From contig JAPFBL010000009.1 of the NCBI GenBank assembly GCA_026182355.1, forward strand, positions 558,001 to 622,000: a DNA stretch of 64,000 nucleotides. The letters are read 5' to 3'. This document shows positions 49,593-58,152 of the stretch, piece after piece. Position numbers and translations under genes: made by a program. Under the pieces are notes generated by a model. That model saw only the letters and a list, made by a program, of their open reading frames with translations. It searched no databases and was not told the origin of the DNA. Numbering within the stretch: position 1 is the stretch's first letter; each line of letters opens with the position of its first letter. The stretch is from Hermatobates lingyangjiaoensis. Its lineage: Eukaryota; Arthropoda; Insecta; Hemiptera; Hermatobatidae.

Positions 49593-52500
49593 ATAAAAAG
49601 ATATAATATAACAGATACAGACATAAATCACTTCTATATTTCGACAATTGTCACCAACCTGCTTCCATGCGGGATTCTTCTCCTCATAATAAAAATATCG
49701 CAATATCGAAGTGATTTAAGTCGAAGTGATCTTCGTGTTACTTTGTTATAATTTTTATGTTAAGTCCATCGGACCGTTTAATTTGATTTCGTGTATATAT
49801 ATATATAATATAAAATGGTGCTATATAACATACATAATAATATGTTTATTATTATTATAATTATATATAAAAAGTAGAGGCGTAAAAGTATTGAAAATGG
49901 GTCAAAATTCGAAATTTCGATAAACAGGTTTCGACGGAAATGAATGTTTCCAGGAGCCTAACATTTCGGACTTTACTTAAAACCTTTCCATAGGCAGAAG
50001 TAAGAAACTTGATCTTCATTAAATATATAGCCTTGTGAACTGTTCCACCGTATATCATATAATTAAATTAATTCACCGATTTAATTTAATGTTTGGAAAA
50101 AAAATGTTTTTATCATCATGTAACTACAAGAAAACGTGGACAGAATTATTACAAATTAAGAAGAAATAATAAGAATTGAGGAAGAGAAATAACAATGAAT
50201 TTAGAGAAAACTTACATTGAGCAGAATACTTGCTGAAAAAAGTAGGTTACATCACTGTTATTATATATTACAACTTGATCAAGAAATGTAATAAAAGATT
50301 TCTTTCTGTTGCCTTTGAATATTACTTATTCTACTCATTGTCTCTAGATAATCTAGTTAAACCGAAGATTCATGAGCTATGCAAGCAGTTATTGTGTGTT
50401 ATTTACTCATATTAGAGAGAAAACACTTAGTGTTCATCATCATCGTTTATATCTACAATATAAACACAAAAATATGTAAACTTTTTGTTTGTATTGAAGA
50501 TGAAACCTGACGATGAACACTGGGTGTTCGAAACGCGTTATTTGATTACATCCTTTTTGTGTGTGAAAGGTTAGTGTTTCTTTTCCTCGCTAATAATAAA
50601 CTTTAGATCTTATAACCGTAACGTACTTAGCATATTAATATATCGTATAATAATACATTTATCTATTGTGAATACACATTTCATAATTCTATTATTTTTT
50701 TATTCATGAAAGGCTAGATAACAGTGGTGTAATGTACTCTTTTCAGTAAGTTGGTTGAAAATCCGCTGGTTGTACAACTTACTTAATGGAAGTGTTTTGT
50801 TAGTTATTCCCCGTTATTTGTTTGCGTTTCTGCTCATTTATAGTAAATACGATAAAAATATAAATGTTTTTAAACTTTGTTTTTAATTGTTTAATATTTA
50901 AGAAGGAAGAGCTCTCAAACATGTTGGTGTAGTAGTTTTGTCGTAATTTATTATAAAACAACTATTATAAGAAGTAACAGGTAAAAACATATACAACTCA
51001 CTTCCAAATTTTTACCTCGTCGCCATCAGGAAAAGGAGAAGAAGAAGATGACGACGAGGTCGAAATGTTGAAGTGAGTTGTGTATTGTTCTACGTGATAT
51101 TTTCTTGTAGTTGTTTGATATGATATCCTAATAGAGAGTATAATATTTTGAATATATTGTAGAAAATATATACGGTTATATAACATGTATTTCGTTTGTA
51201 AATGCATAAGGTGGTCAAATTGTACAATAGTTTCCTTACATGGATCATTAATATAATGGAATAACCTTATTTTTAATCTAAATTGAATACAGAGACGAAA
51301 CCTGCTGCTGCAATAGCTGCTCGGAAAGGTTAATTTTCCATCCACTGACGCCAAACTAGAAGACCTTTGTGGGTGGTTTCGTATTACGTTGCCCCATATC
51401 CAAGAATATTATGAATAATCTTGCTCCATCGGTATAGGCGCAAAGCAAAGCAATGAGAATAATGTTATTATTTCTATATTTCACCAGAGATTTGTTTGAT
51501 AAGTTGCAACGATAGACTAATCACATCTTTCACCATGAATGTGCTTTTGATTAGGACTTTTAAGTAAAAATGTTTGTTAGTTTAGTTTACGACAACTAAA
51601 GTCAGCTAATTGCTGCTCTGCAGTTCCTGCCTTCCAGTCACACACACACATCTGTACCTTGAAGAGTTTTTGAAAGTTCTTTTACTTGGTGTTCTCATTC
51701 CTTTTATAAATAATCAGCTTTCCAATATATATATTCATCATAAAAACGGAAAGACGATCCAAACTGGACACAATACAAGTTTAGAATAAGGTAACATGTC
51801 GGTTACCTGCCGTTGCGTTTACGGCGTGCTTGGTCTCCCTCTCTCTTTTGTCTTGAAGACGGATACAAGAAATTATATTTTTAATAACAATCCACAAGAT
51901 TTACAAGTATATTTTATCACGTCGCATTTTCGTTGTTCTGACTGATGCTTTCCTTAGGCTGTCACTTGAAACCTGATCTGTGGACCAGTGTTGATTTAAA
52001 ATAAGCCTCTAATAAGAATATGTAGAATACATGAAAAAAATGATACTTAAAACGGTAAGCTACTTATTTAAAGACGGTTATTGAATCAAAACAAAAAGAA
52101 AATAACTTTATTATACAAAATAACACTCCTAGAATCTATAAATAACAAAATATTACTTTTTTGTTATTTATATATATTTATTATACAATTTAGATTTATA
52201 TTTTGTTATTTTGTTTCTTACAGCCTCACTTTAACCTGTGCCAAAAAAATATCAAAACTCTATACATCACTCGACAGGGTTTTTAAAATTCGGTACCTAA
52301 TAAAGTAAACCCGAAATTCTAACCCCCCAAATTGAATGAAACTGGCCCATTCGGCCAAAACCAGCTGTGATAAACTTATGTTATTCTTTCTGTCTGAACA
52401 AACTTCTTTTTGGAGACCATCTTAAGGTCATGTTCTTAAAAACGTATTTCCTAAGTTGAAATGGAGATTATCAGTTTCAGACCTAACGACATTTCATCAA

Positions 52501-55500
52501 TCTGTTTCTACCAAACAGAAGAATATAATTAAATGTCTATTCTTTACGTAATAACCTATGGAAGGTAATGAAATAGCGGAAAAAGTAGCAGTTCATAATT
52601 ACATGATTTTTGAAAATATTAAACATGGTGATGTCTATTAATGAGAATTAAATGTATTATTATTTGCATAATATATATTTGATAAATATTGAAAATACTT
52701 ATGAAAAATAGTACGAATGATTAGTATAACACAATTAAAAGTGGGAAACCCTAAAAGTGTTTAGATTACATCATATATAATCTTATATATGAATAGAATT
52801 TTAAAGCACATCTCAAGCGCTTTTCACGAAATTTCAGGTCTTGAATACAAAATTGGAAACATAACTGACATTGTTGACGAGAAGTCCTAAAGTATGATAA
52901 GAAATGCAAAGGAAGGAATTATAGTTGGGTACAAGATGAATAGGAATAAAGAAGTGAGTGAATGGATTGAACAGGGGCAATATTTAACGGCATATCGGTC
53001 AGCACGAGAATATAGGTGATGGAACACAGGAGGGGGTTGGAATGAGAGTGACGTCAAGCCGTGACGTAGACCTCCCTCCTAGAATCGAGTGAAGCCTGCG
53101 CCTGACGTATCGCCGGATTACGGCATTCATAGTCTGTGAGAGACGAGAGTAGCCGAGGACATCCGAGGCTGACGTCAGAAGAAGCACTGCACCTGGAGGG
53201 GGCCATGATGTCACACAACCCATATACACTGGGCAACACTGGGAAGCCAGCAACACTGGCCGACCACCATAATTACGTCATTCGATTCATCCGCCCCACA
53301 CGCACGTACGCACAACGTATAGACAATACGACCTCTCCGTAACAAACTAGTACGCACTACAATGGCTCAGACAAACTGTCTCCTATTGTAGATGTAATTT
53401 CCATATGGTAGATTAAAGGAGGAATTTCGTATTCCAAAAAAGTTTTATACAAATCATTAGCAAATATTTATCTTTCTTTTAAAATTCATTATAAGTTCTT
53501 GTGAAACCCCATAAGAATATAAATGAAACATTGGTTAAATCGTAGCTAAACAAAGCCACTTAATGCTTTAAAAATGTATTCCATTATAATTGCTCTTGTT
53601 TTTTTGACAAAATCAGCGCAAAACATTAAGTCAATAACTTATCTCAAAAGACTAAAGTTTAATACAAAACTAATCACCTTAGGTTCTCAAACTTTTACAC
53701 TTTCTATTCTCTAATTGTTCAAGATCTTCAAAATAAAGTATGGGTTCTATTATTTCAATCATTTGGGGATCTCATCTATAATTTGAGAACCTACTGTGGT
53801 GATAATACCAAAGAATGGCTTAAAGAGTATACCAAATCGGACAACTTTAATATTAACAAAGATACAAGCAACCTTTTCAATTAAGATATTGGGGACTCTG
53901 AAAGAATAGAATGTAGATTTAAGATTTCCGAAAAAATACTTCATGAAAAGAATTATTCACAACACATATACTTGAATTTTACAATTTAATTATTTATAGT
54001 GGGCAAACTTGAACTGAATCCTAGAGAAATCTGACAACCAGAAGCTTCATCTATTTTTGACAATACCATGTAAACAAATTACAAACTTTAATTAAAAACG
54101 ATGCTTTTCAAAACTGAGCCGATTGGAGTTCAGTGAAAACTATATTTCAAAGAAATATTTTTTACGAAACAGATTCAACTAACCTAGAAAAACTATAAAC
54201 ATTCTTTTCTTATGATAACATCTGATTTAAAGTATATGAACAATTCAAAATAAGAGTAAACTTTAGCGTTTTCCAACTTCAGAAATGCTAAATTATGATA
54301 TGGATAGTATATACCAACCAAGCCATTTTGGACATAAAACATGAAATAATTGAAAACCGAAAATTAAAAAAAAAAAAAGAAGGTAAGGATGGCGTAATCC
54401 AAGAAGACCTTGAACGACTATGTTGTCGGGCAAGTTCTATTTTAGTTTGCCTTCGTAAAGGAAAGTCTAAACGACTCACCTGTTGGGCAAGTAAATATTC
54501 TAATGAAAACTTGCACTGGACTTAACTAATGTAGATGCATTACTATAATCATTGACAACAAACCTAGGAATCAAAGGCAGTGTTTACTATCATTTTTGAG
54601 TAAAACAGCAACCACTCTGGTGCTAGTTAAATTAAATACATTTAGAGGTAGAAATTCAAAAAAAAAAAAAAAAAAAGAAGTAAGAAAGGGCTTTAGTATA
54701 AACAAATTGACGTATACATTCACTAGCAGTAAACATGCTATGTTTTCTCAATATAAGATAATAACTGAAATGAAACAACTCTTAAATTTCATAATATCAT
54801 CGCCTGATGGAAGCCTTTAGGTCGCTTTCGTAAATAAACATAACATGAATTATTACTGCAATTATCCAAAATATAATACATATTTATATAAAATTTCACA
54901 TAATTTGAGACTTAATTCATGATTATGATGATTTAATACAGATTCGTCTTAAGTAATTCACGAATGAAAGAAAATTGAGAAACAGAAAATATGTTAACAA
55001 TGTTTAATTTTAGCCAAATTAGTTACTGGTTGAATTGTTCAGTCAGAACACAAATAAAAGCCTTACTATTTAGTAATTACTCTTTCAACAACATAGTCTA
55101 TAACTTAGGCTTAGAACTATAAGAATATCGGAATCATTGGTAAACTCTCTAATTCAGTTTAAAGGTTAGACTTTTAAGGAATTTTATTCAAAAGGTTTTG
55201 CATAGAACTTAGGTAAAAATTCCAAAATAACAATAATCCATTCTTTCAGAGATTTGTCTACTTAAATAGTAATGTGTTTAAATATTCCATACATCGGCCT
55301 TAATGGAATTATGTTTTTTTCATACACGTTTTGTATTTTTTTTTAAAAAAATAAATAAATAGCAATAAATAAAGGTATAATGTATAGGTCTAGGTGTTAG
55401 GTTTGATGTAGCGTGCGAGTGAGAGTCATTGACGTACAAGAGGTAAGCGGGAGGAAGCGAGAGGGAGGAGTGGCACTAGGCAAGGCGGGGCCCTCCGGTT

Positions 55501-56314
55501 CAATACGAGGAGGGGGCCGTGACGTCACGCACACGCCACCACAGCCATTACTAAATATATAGATACCTGCCCACACGCCGCGCACTATCTCCTTACATTT
55601 GCAAATATATAGGGATGATTAAGAGAACAAGGAAGTGGGATTGTTACCATTGCTTTTAAATGATGTAGCAGTGTCGAAGCTAGGGGCCCGTAGGGGCACC
55701 TTGGGTTCTTGCTTGAAGTTAGCGGTTTGAGGGGTACGTTCAGGGAAGGGAACTGCAAGAGCAGCAGGTAATGATTCACCACGCTGAAGTGGTGGCCTCG
55801 AGTGATCTTCTAACATTTGACGCTTGTCGTGATGCTCATCATCCTCTGAAGACAAGCCACGCTTGAGAAGGGGTTGTGGAGGTCTCTGCATATGCAGATG
55901 GGCTAACCTTTCGGGTTCAAGAACAGCACGCGATCCAGATGCCCGAGGATATTCCGTAAGAATGGAACGATGGAGAGCTGAATATCCATGCACAGGGCGT
56001 GAGTGGGCAGCAGGAGGTAGACCTACGACTTCAAGTGGTGCACCACCATTCTGGTGTGTTGGCTCATGACTGGGAGCACGATGAAGAGGTTTAGCTGCAG
56101 CTGGTTGAGCTGTCGTACGACCCTCCTGGAAACCATGAGCTCGTTTCATTTGTCTTGCTGTTTCCAGCACCAACTCAATCCGGTCAGCCCCCTCGTAATT
56201 AACGCAGCCTCTGCACACGGCTTCCGAAAAGTCGTGCAACATTGCCCACGGCATTCGCGGCAAGTCACACAAATAACACTGCTGCCTCTTTCCCATCACC
56301 GACATCTTGACCAT
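29890..56314 (-). CDS. IRF2BP: IRF2BP-family transcriptional co-regulator, 4 coding exons, 432 aa (joined CDS)
   Basis: Joined CDS is 56314-55648, 37851-37594, 34457-34210, 30015-29890: 1299 nt, 432 residues and a TAG stop. Seen: C4 zinc finger C13-x2-C16...C34-x2-C37 within the family signature [13 protein letters not shown] and [14 protein letters not shown]; a Pro/Ser/Glu-rich middle; [13 protein letters not shown] at 266-278; RING residues C351, C354, C366, H372, C375, C378, C394, C400. Introns are phase 1, phase 1 and phase 0, all GT-AG, and the codons rebuilt across junctions 1 and 2 are both Gly. Known for the family: nuclear co-repressors of IRF2 and other factors, with RING-linked ubiquitin ligase activity reported for some vertebrate members; Drosophila has one ortholog, Pits (CG11138). 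Inferred: a single-copy ancestral ortholog, equally related to vertebrate IRF2BP1, IRF2BP2 and IRF2BPL. It is the only confident gene in the window. Confidence 0.96.
30711..30898. repeat. fold-back family A, diverged copy (IRF2BP intron 3)
   Basis: ATGATCAAACCAAAATAAG, ACGATCTTTCAACCGTAACA and GCGGTCTTCGTCAGAG on one side, and TCTATTGTGGTTTGATCAT on the other. The minus-strand core CTGACGA is intact but the short stem III has a substitution. Confidence 0.8.
30900..31285. repeat. family A-like and family E pieces (IRF2BP intron 3)
   Basis: AAGATCTTTCAAGCAAAACA and GTTGAAAGATCTTAGTCAC flank a purine-rich spacer. Family E follows with CGAGAAACTCACTACTATAT. Both are diverged. Confidence 0.65.
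32200..32360 (+). repeat. PLE-like family C terminal unit, degenerate (IRF2BP intron 3)
   Basis: CCTCTCTTATCTTTCCTGTAG, then TTCAAGCCGAAAATTAGAGA and GTCCGTTTCGG. Core base changes (CTGTAGA, broken stem II) suggest an inactive relic of the unit intact at 34.8 kb. Confidence 0.7.
32546..32610 (+). repeat. 21-bp hairpin with one four-base bulge
   Basis: ATACATACATCAGAAGCCTTT pairs with AAAGGCTTCT and GATGTATGTAT across a TTCG bulge; the loop is 15 bases. A partial repeat of the 3' arm (GGCTTCTTTCAGATGTATA) follows at about 32629. Probably a fold-back remnant; a miRNA-like precursor is possible. Confidence 0.6.
33838..34110 (+). mobile_element. tRNA-derived SINE, copy 3 (IRF2BP intron 3)
   Basis: Head GTAGTCCAGTGGCTTACGTG with B box AGGTTCGATTCTC; the body shares ACGCTAAGCCGTTAGACC and ATTTAGAGCATCC with relatives. 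It ends with CATTAGGAAG...TGTAGCTTTC, as copy 5 does, so copies 3 and 5 form a subfamily with a different tail. Confidence 0.75.
34210..34457 (-). CDS. IRF2BP: IRF2BP exon 3 (residues 309-391): Ser-rich linker and first part of RING
   Basis: Acceptor GGGTTGCAG ends at 34458; donor GAG|GTAAGC at 34209-34208 is strong. The exon starts with a Ser/Gly-rich and poly-Ala stretch and then carries six of the eight RING ligands: C351-x2-C354-x11-C366-x5-H372-x2-C375-x2-C378. The segment [17 protein letters not shown] is nearly identical to vertebrate IRF2BP proteins. A different reading frame of the same DNA (34233-34475) is a shadow. Confidence 0.95.
34725..34940 (+). repeat. PLE-like family C terminal unit with well-formed hammerhead-like core (IRF2BP intron 2)
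   Basis: TCTC 34799-34802, CTGAAGA 34803-34809, stem GGTT/AACC (34811-34820), GAAA 34821-34824, A-U closing pair, then GAGA 34829-34832 pairing with TCTC. Downstream AGTAAGTGTGTTCTTTTGATT and a TA tract match other family C copies. Confidence 0.8.
34797..34834 (+). ncRNA. candidate type I hammerhead ribozyme
   Basis: All core elements are in order, with 4 bp in helix I, 4 bp in stem II and one pair in stem III. Predicted cleavage follows the TTA triplet at 34826-34828. One extra C (34810) lies between the core A and stem II. Antisense to the IRF2BP transcript. Confidence 0.5.
35400..35722 (+). mobile_element. tRNA-derived SINE, copy 4 (IRF2BP intron 2)
   Basis: The best preserved copy: GGGGAGGTTAGCTCAGTGG (A box), GATCCGGGGTTCAATACCC (B box), CACTCTGGACC, a body with TTATTCACGTGGGAGGTG, and a tail GGCCAATGTTTGG...GCCACTGCAAC. 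The order is that of a tRNA-head SINE. Confidence 0.85.
36660..36895. repeat. fold-back family I element (IRF2BP intron 2)
   Basis: ACAAGAAAAGAACACGTAGA and TCTACGTGCTCTTTTCTTGT arms. The plus core is CTGACGACGACGAGGTCGAA, and the end CCTAACGGACCGTTTTATT resembles the GTCCGTTGGACC end of family H. Confidence 0.85.
37594..37851 (-). CDS. IRF2BP: IRF2BP exon 2 (residues 223-309): linker with [13 protein letters not shown] motif
   Basis: Acceptor TTGCTTTCAG ends at 37852 and donor CTCTG|GTAATC lies at 37593-37592. The exon enters and leaves in phase 1 (258 nt). It encodes a Gly/Ser/Pro/Ala-rich linker around [13 protein letters not shown], a short motif kept between the zinc finger and RING of vertebrate IRF2BP proteins. 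It is much richer in G+C than the surrounding intron. The in-frame TTG at 37861 lies in the intron and is not a start. Confidence 0.93.
38072..38362 (+). mobile_element. tRNA-derived SINE, copy 5 (IRF2BP intron 1)
   Basis: Head with GATCCCGGGTTCGATTATG, body GTACGATGTCAGATACTC and TAGGACTCCCAATATAGA, and the same CATTAGGCAG...TGTAGCTTTC tail as copy 3. Confidence 0.8.
39010..39165 (+). repeat. CA-headed repeat family, copy 2
   Basis: CA microsatellite followed by TTGAACTCAGGCGACCTTAA. The end is diverged relative to the other copies. Confidence 0.4.
41225..41425. repeat. diverged PLE-like unit, family K (IRF2BP intron 1)
   Basis: The minus strand reads TTTTCTGATGGTGATGAGTA then TAGAAATATTGGAGG; the plus strand has CTTGCTGACGACAGATGTCG then AAATATG near 41390. 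Both resemble the shared core but pair poorly. Confidence 0.45.
42915..43220. repeat. fold-back family F element (IRF2BP intron 1)
   Basis: CGAAGAAGAGTAACACAG and CTGTGTGTTACTCATCTTCG arms, with AACTCAAATTCTCGGGCATT on the left. On the minus strand TTCTCCTGAAGACGG precedes a damaged stem II; the right arm has lost its core. Confidence 0.85.
44635..45300 (-). mobile_element. tRNA-derived SINE, copy 6, split by about 345 bp of foreign sequence
   Basis: The tail (44640-44810) and head plus body (about 45156-45298) match the family. Between them lies GC-richer DNA with a repeated AGGGACTACCCAT motif that no other copy has. A 19-base poly-G run (44716-44734) sits in the tail. Confidence 0.75.
45800..46060. 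promoter_or_regulatory. intron 1 candidate regulatory block with palindromic octamer-like site
   Basis: Unique, GC-richer stretch with the palindrome TTTGCATGCAAA at 45886-45897, made of two overlapping octamer half-sites, a type bound by POU-factor dimers. A 91-codon minus-strand ORF here has no family features. Confidence 0.25.
47890..48240. promoter_or_regulatory. intron 1 candidate enhancer with fused CRE and E-box
   Basis: Non-repetitive, GC-richer block. TGACGTCACGTG at 47930-47941 overlaps a full CRE with a CACGTG E-box. Conservation cannot be judged from one sequence. Confidence 0.3.
49130..49440. repeat. fold-back family C element (IRF2BP intron 1)
   Basis: AGAAACATAGAGAAATTAAAA and the reverse at 49329-49349. 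The minus arm keeps CTGAAGAC...GAAAATTAGAGAC (49164-49200, weak stem II); the plus arm has lost stem II. Confidence 0.85.
49437..49595 (+). repeat. PLE-like family D terminal unit and TA array (IRF2BP intron 1)
   Basis: GTTAGCTTCAGCTACTCAAA, CCGATGACGACGACTGTCGA, AATATCGTTGTGAGTCTTT; ends in a TA tract at 49550-49590. Mirrors 11700-11860. Confidence 0.75.
49597..50080. repeat. diverged PLE-like units (IRF2BP intron 1)
   Basis: ATAAATCACTTCTATATTTC with AAGTGATTTAAG and an end GTCCATCGGACCGTTTAATT (49766-49785), then a family B relic with TTTCGGACTTTACTTAAAAC and CATAGGCAGAAGTAAG. Confidence 0.65.
50499..50547 (+). ncRNA. candidate hammerhead-like motif, family J
   Basis: CTGACGA 50507-50513, six-pair stem II GAACAC/GTGTTC, GAAA 50530-50533, AC/GT stem III, T at the cleavage position (50539), and an A/T helix I of three or more pairs. 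Unlike the others, only this single copy is seen. Confidence 0.45.
50950..51145. repeat. fold-back family I element, second copy (IRF2BP intron 1)
   Basis: CAACTCACTTCCAAATTTTT on the left and GTTGAAGTGAGTTGTGTATTG on the right. The plus strand reads GACGACGAGGTCGAAATGTT; the minus strand CCTGATGGCGACGAGG. Confidence 0.8.
51735..51875 (+). repeat. family F relic (IRF2BP intron 1)
   Basis: AAAACGGAAAGACGATCCAAA and CTGGACACAATACAAGTTTA match 42920-42965. The core is truncated to CTTGAAGACGG. Confidence 0.6.
52990..53345. promoter_or_regulatory. intron 1 GC-rich block with clustered CRE motifs
   Basis: In about 350 bp there are two full TGACGTCA palindromes (53049-53056 and 53170-53177) and several near-matches (TGACGTAG, TGACGTAT, TGATGTCA, TTACGTCA), in an otherwise AT-rich intron. 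CREs bind CREB/ATF bZIP factors. Inferred to be an enhancer or alternative promoter; ORFs across it look like products of low stop-codon density. Confidence 0.5.
55400..55600. promoter_or_regulatory. CRE-containing GC-rich block just inside intron 1
   Basis: Begins less than 60 nt after the exon 1 donor. It holds TGACGTCA at 55520-55527 inside GAGGGGGCCGTGACGTCACG, which resembles GAGGGGGCCATGATGTCACA at about 53196-53215. Likely a promoter-proximal intronic regulatory element. Confidence 0.45.
55648..56314 (-). CDS. IRF2BP: IRF2BP exon 1 (residues 1-222 plus first base of codon 223): N-terminal zinc finger
   Basis: The start is the first ATG (56314) after an in-frame TGA at 56335-56333; the protein begins [16 protein letters not shown]. 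Met4 and Met7 have better contexts (A at -3; G at -3 and +4) and could also be used. The zinc finger fills residues 10-65 and ends in [20 protein letters not shown]. Residues 66-222 are low-complexity, with a basic/acidic stretch [18 protein letters not shown] that could hold a nuclear signal, and a [14 protein letters not shown] segment near the end. The donor is ATG|GTAACA at 55647-55646 (phase 1). Reading through it gives only nine more residues before a stop, which supports the splice. Confidence 0.95.
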
Positions 56315-56520
56315 TGACCGTCTCACTTTCCGTCAACGAACAACTCTTACATGGCCTTGGTGCACAAGAGACGCTCGACGAGTGACTGAGAAGACCCTGG
56401 CGCGCTCGCGCAGGCTCCTGCGCACCCCCCTCCCTGCTCTCGCACCGCACATAACCCACAACCGTCTCTATCACTGTGCTTGATTGCTCCTCTCTTGTCC
56501 CCTATGCCCTAATTGAACAA
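56315..56520 (-). promoter_or_regulatory. IRF2BP 5' UTR and core promoter region, CpG-rich, with upstream ORFs
   Basis: A GC- and CpG-rich block surrounds the 5' end of exon 1 and stops abruptly near 56480, where AT-rich DNA resumes. No TATA box is seen. If transcribed, it holds an AUG-stop element (ATGTAA, 56352-56347) and a 39-codon upstream ORF from ATG 56452 to TGA 56335-56333, in frame with the main ORF but closed 18 nt before it. Confidence 0.6.
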
Positions 56521-57244
56521 ATCGCAATTTAACTAATTTTTTTCTTCAGTAATAATAAAAAAGATTTAATAATAATTATTATTGTCAACATTACAATATT
56601 AACTTATAACAAAATTTATCCATTGGAATTCTAAACTTTGTCTAATCAACATCATCCTCTATCAATAAATGCAAGTTTATAAAGATTACTTAGAGTCTAA
56701 ATTCTCACTTCAAATATATTCTCCTCTCCTTAATGAGCATTGGACAGTAAATCTTTAACAAGGACTATACTACCGTTCAGAAACATGAAGGTCATTGATG
56801 AGATAACACATTTGTTTTGAATTTCACTTTTGACTGAATTATTTTCTCAGAAATATATTTACTCTGGACTTACCGAGATCATTATGAATATGACAGGAGC
56901 GTAAGCCTATAAAGAAAGAGTTAACATCTTTAAAAACATGTTAATGAGTAACCTTTCTACTCATTAATGATAATTACTAATATACAAGCACGTAAGAGCT
57001 TCATTTTACATTCATTTTAGGCTAAAAATTATAATACTGGCTATATCACTTAACTAACAGCTGTGGTAGTCAACAAGTAATAACTAATCTATAGTTATTT
57101 TTTCTTTGATATTATATTTAACTTGTTTTAACGTTTCTATCAAATAATACTAAGCAAACCATCAAATAAAAAGATATGTATCGTACTAATGGATAACAGG
57201 ATCCATGAATGTATGGTTATACTATGTGTACATATATCCATAGT

Positions 57245-57345
57245 ATAAACTTATCTCTTCTCTCCTGATGACGGTTAAACCACAAATTAGAGGCTGTAAG
57301 TGTGTTTTTCTATTTACTGTGTACCTATAGCTTACTCTGAAACAT
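57245..57345 (+). repeat. PLE-like family C relic
   Basis: TCTCTTCTCTCCTGATGACGG, TTAAACCACAAATTAGAGGC, TGTAAGTGTGTTTTTC. GAAA has become CAAA, so any ribozyme would be broken. Confidence 0.7.
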
Positions 57346-58019
57346 TTGTTTTCCTTTGTGATCGTTGCTTTGATGATCATATATGTATATACTGTTAAAA
57401 GTATGTCTTTAGAGAAGAATAATGTTGATTACTATTAATTAATTTAACTAATTAAAACAACAGAATGAGTGTAGTGTAAACGAATGAACATCAGGACAGA
57501 AATGATTATGAAACTGCTCAGTAAGAAACCTGCGACACTGGCAGATGAATGTTGAAATGTAAATAAATGGCAAACTGCAATTTTTCGCTTCGCATAGTTT
57601 TTTTAAGATTTCGTGGCATTTGGTGACGTCGCAAGGAAAAATAAAAGTTGTAGAGGATAACATTTGTGGTCGACTAGGTATTTCAGATTCTTTCTACGAT
57701 TGTTCTATATTAATGTGAATATTTTGCTAATAATGATATCATTAGTCAAATGTAACATTTACAGATTTAGACCAAGACAATCTAAAAAGTCATTGATTCA
57801 TGTATAGTAGAGCTCGTCAATACGTAATTGACGATATCATTTATTAAAAGATTGCAAAAGAGAATACGAGCGGTGAAAGTGATTGAAAACATCACAAACA
57901 GGTGAAGCTTTATAAAAAGAAAATTATGTGTATGGCTTCCAAGTAATGTGGTTTATTTAGTTTCAGAATGTACATTGTTATGGGTGTCTACCTCTATTAT
58001 TGGGTAACCTACGAAATTA

Positions 58020-58152
58020 TTTCTTCGATGTCTCTGGGACAACTCCTTCATGAAATCACTCCTTCCCAAAGGAAACTAGTTAGAAAACTAGAAAACACCA
58101 GCAAAAAGATTGTGAATGCGGAAGCTGCCGTCTACTTTAATAATATATATTG
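58020..58152 (+). pseudogene. Penelope-like element coding fragment (N-terminal piece), third copy
   Basis: Reads MSLGQLLHEITPSQRKLVRK, LENTSKKIVNAEAAVYFNN and stops at a TA run. It lies immediately beside a terminal-repeat-like fold-back (58150-58480), the same neighbour order as at 8.4-8.9 kb. Confidence 0.45.

Larger units (their letters stand above)
37852..55647 (-). other. IRF2BP intron 1 (17.8 kb)
   Basis: GT-AG intron with many repeats (a SINE on each strand, fold-back elements at 42.9, 49.1-49.8, 50.4, 50.95 and 51.7 kb) and three GC-richer blocks that look regulatory (45.8-46.06, 47.9-48.24 and 52.99-53.35 kb), plus a CRE block just after the donor. 39.2-42.9 kb and 53.4-55.3 kb show only AT-rich unique sequence apart from the element at 41.2-41.4 kb. 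Confidence 0.85.

Noticed and set aside
53008..53256. 85-codon minus-strand ORF in intron 1
   Set aside because: Low stop density in a GC-rich regulatory block; no domain features, and it lies between IRF2BP exons without a plausible splice frame.
55863..56317. Plus-strand ORFs opposite IRF2BP exon 1
   Set aside because: Shadows of the conserved minus-strand coding sequence.
56265..56474. ORF overlapping the IRF2BP start in another frame
   Set aside because: Its apparent start is GTG, not ATG, and its residues show no family match. The zinc-finger frame is clear.
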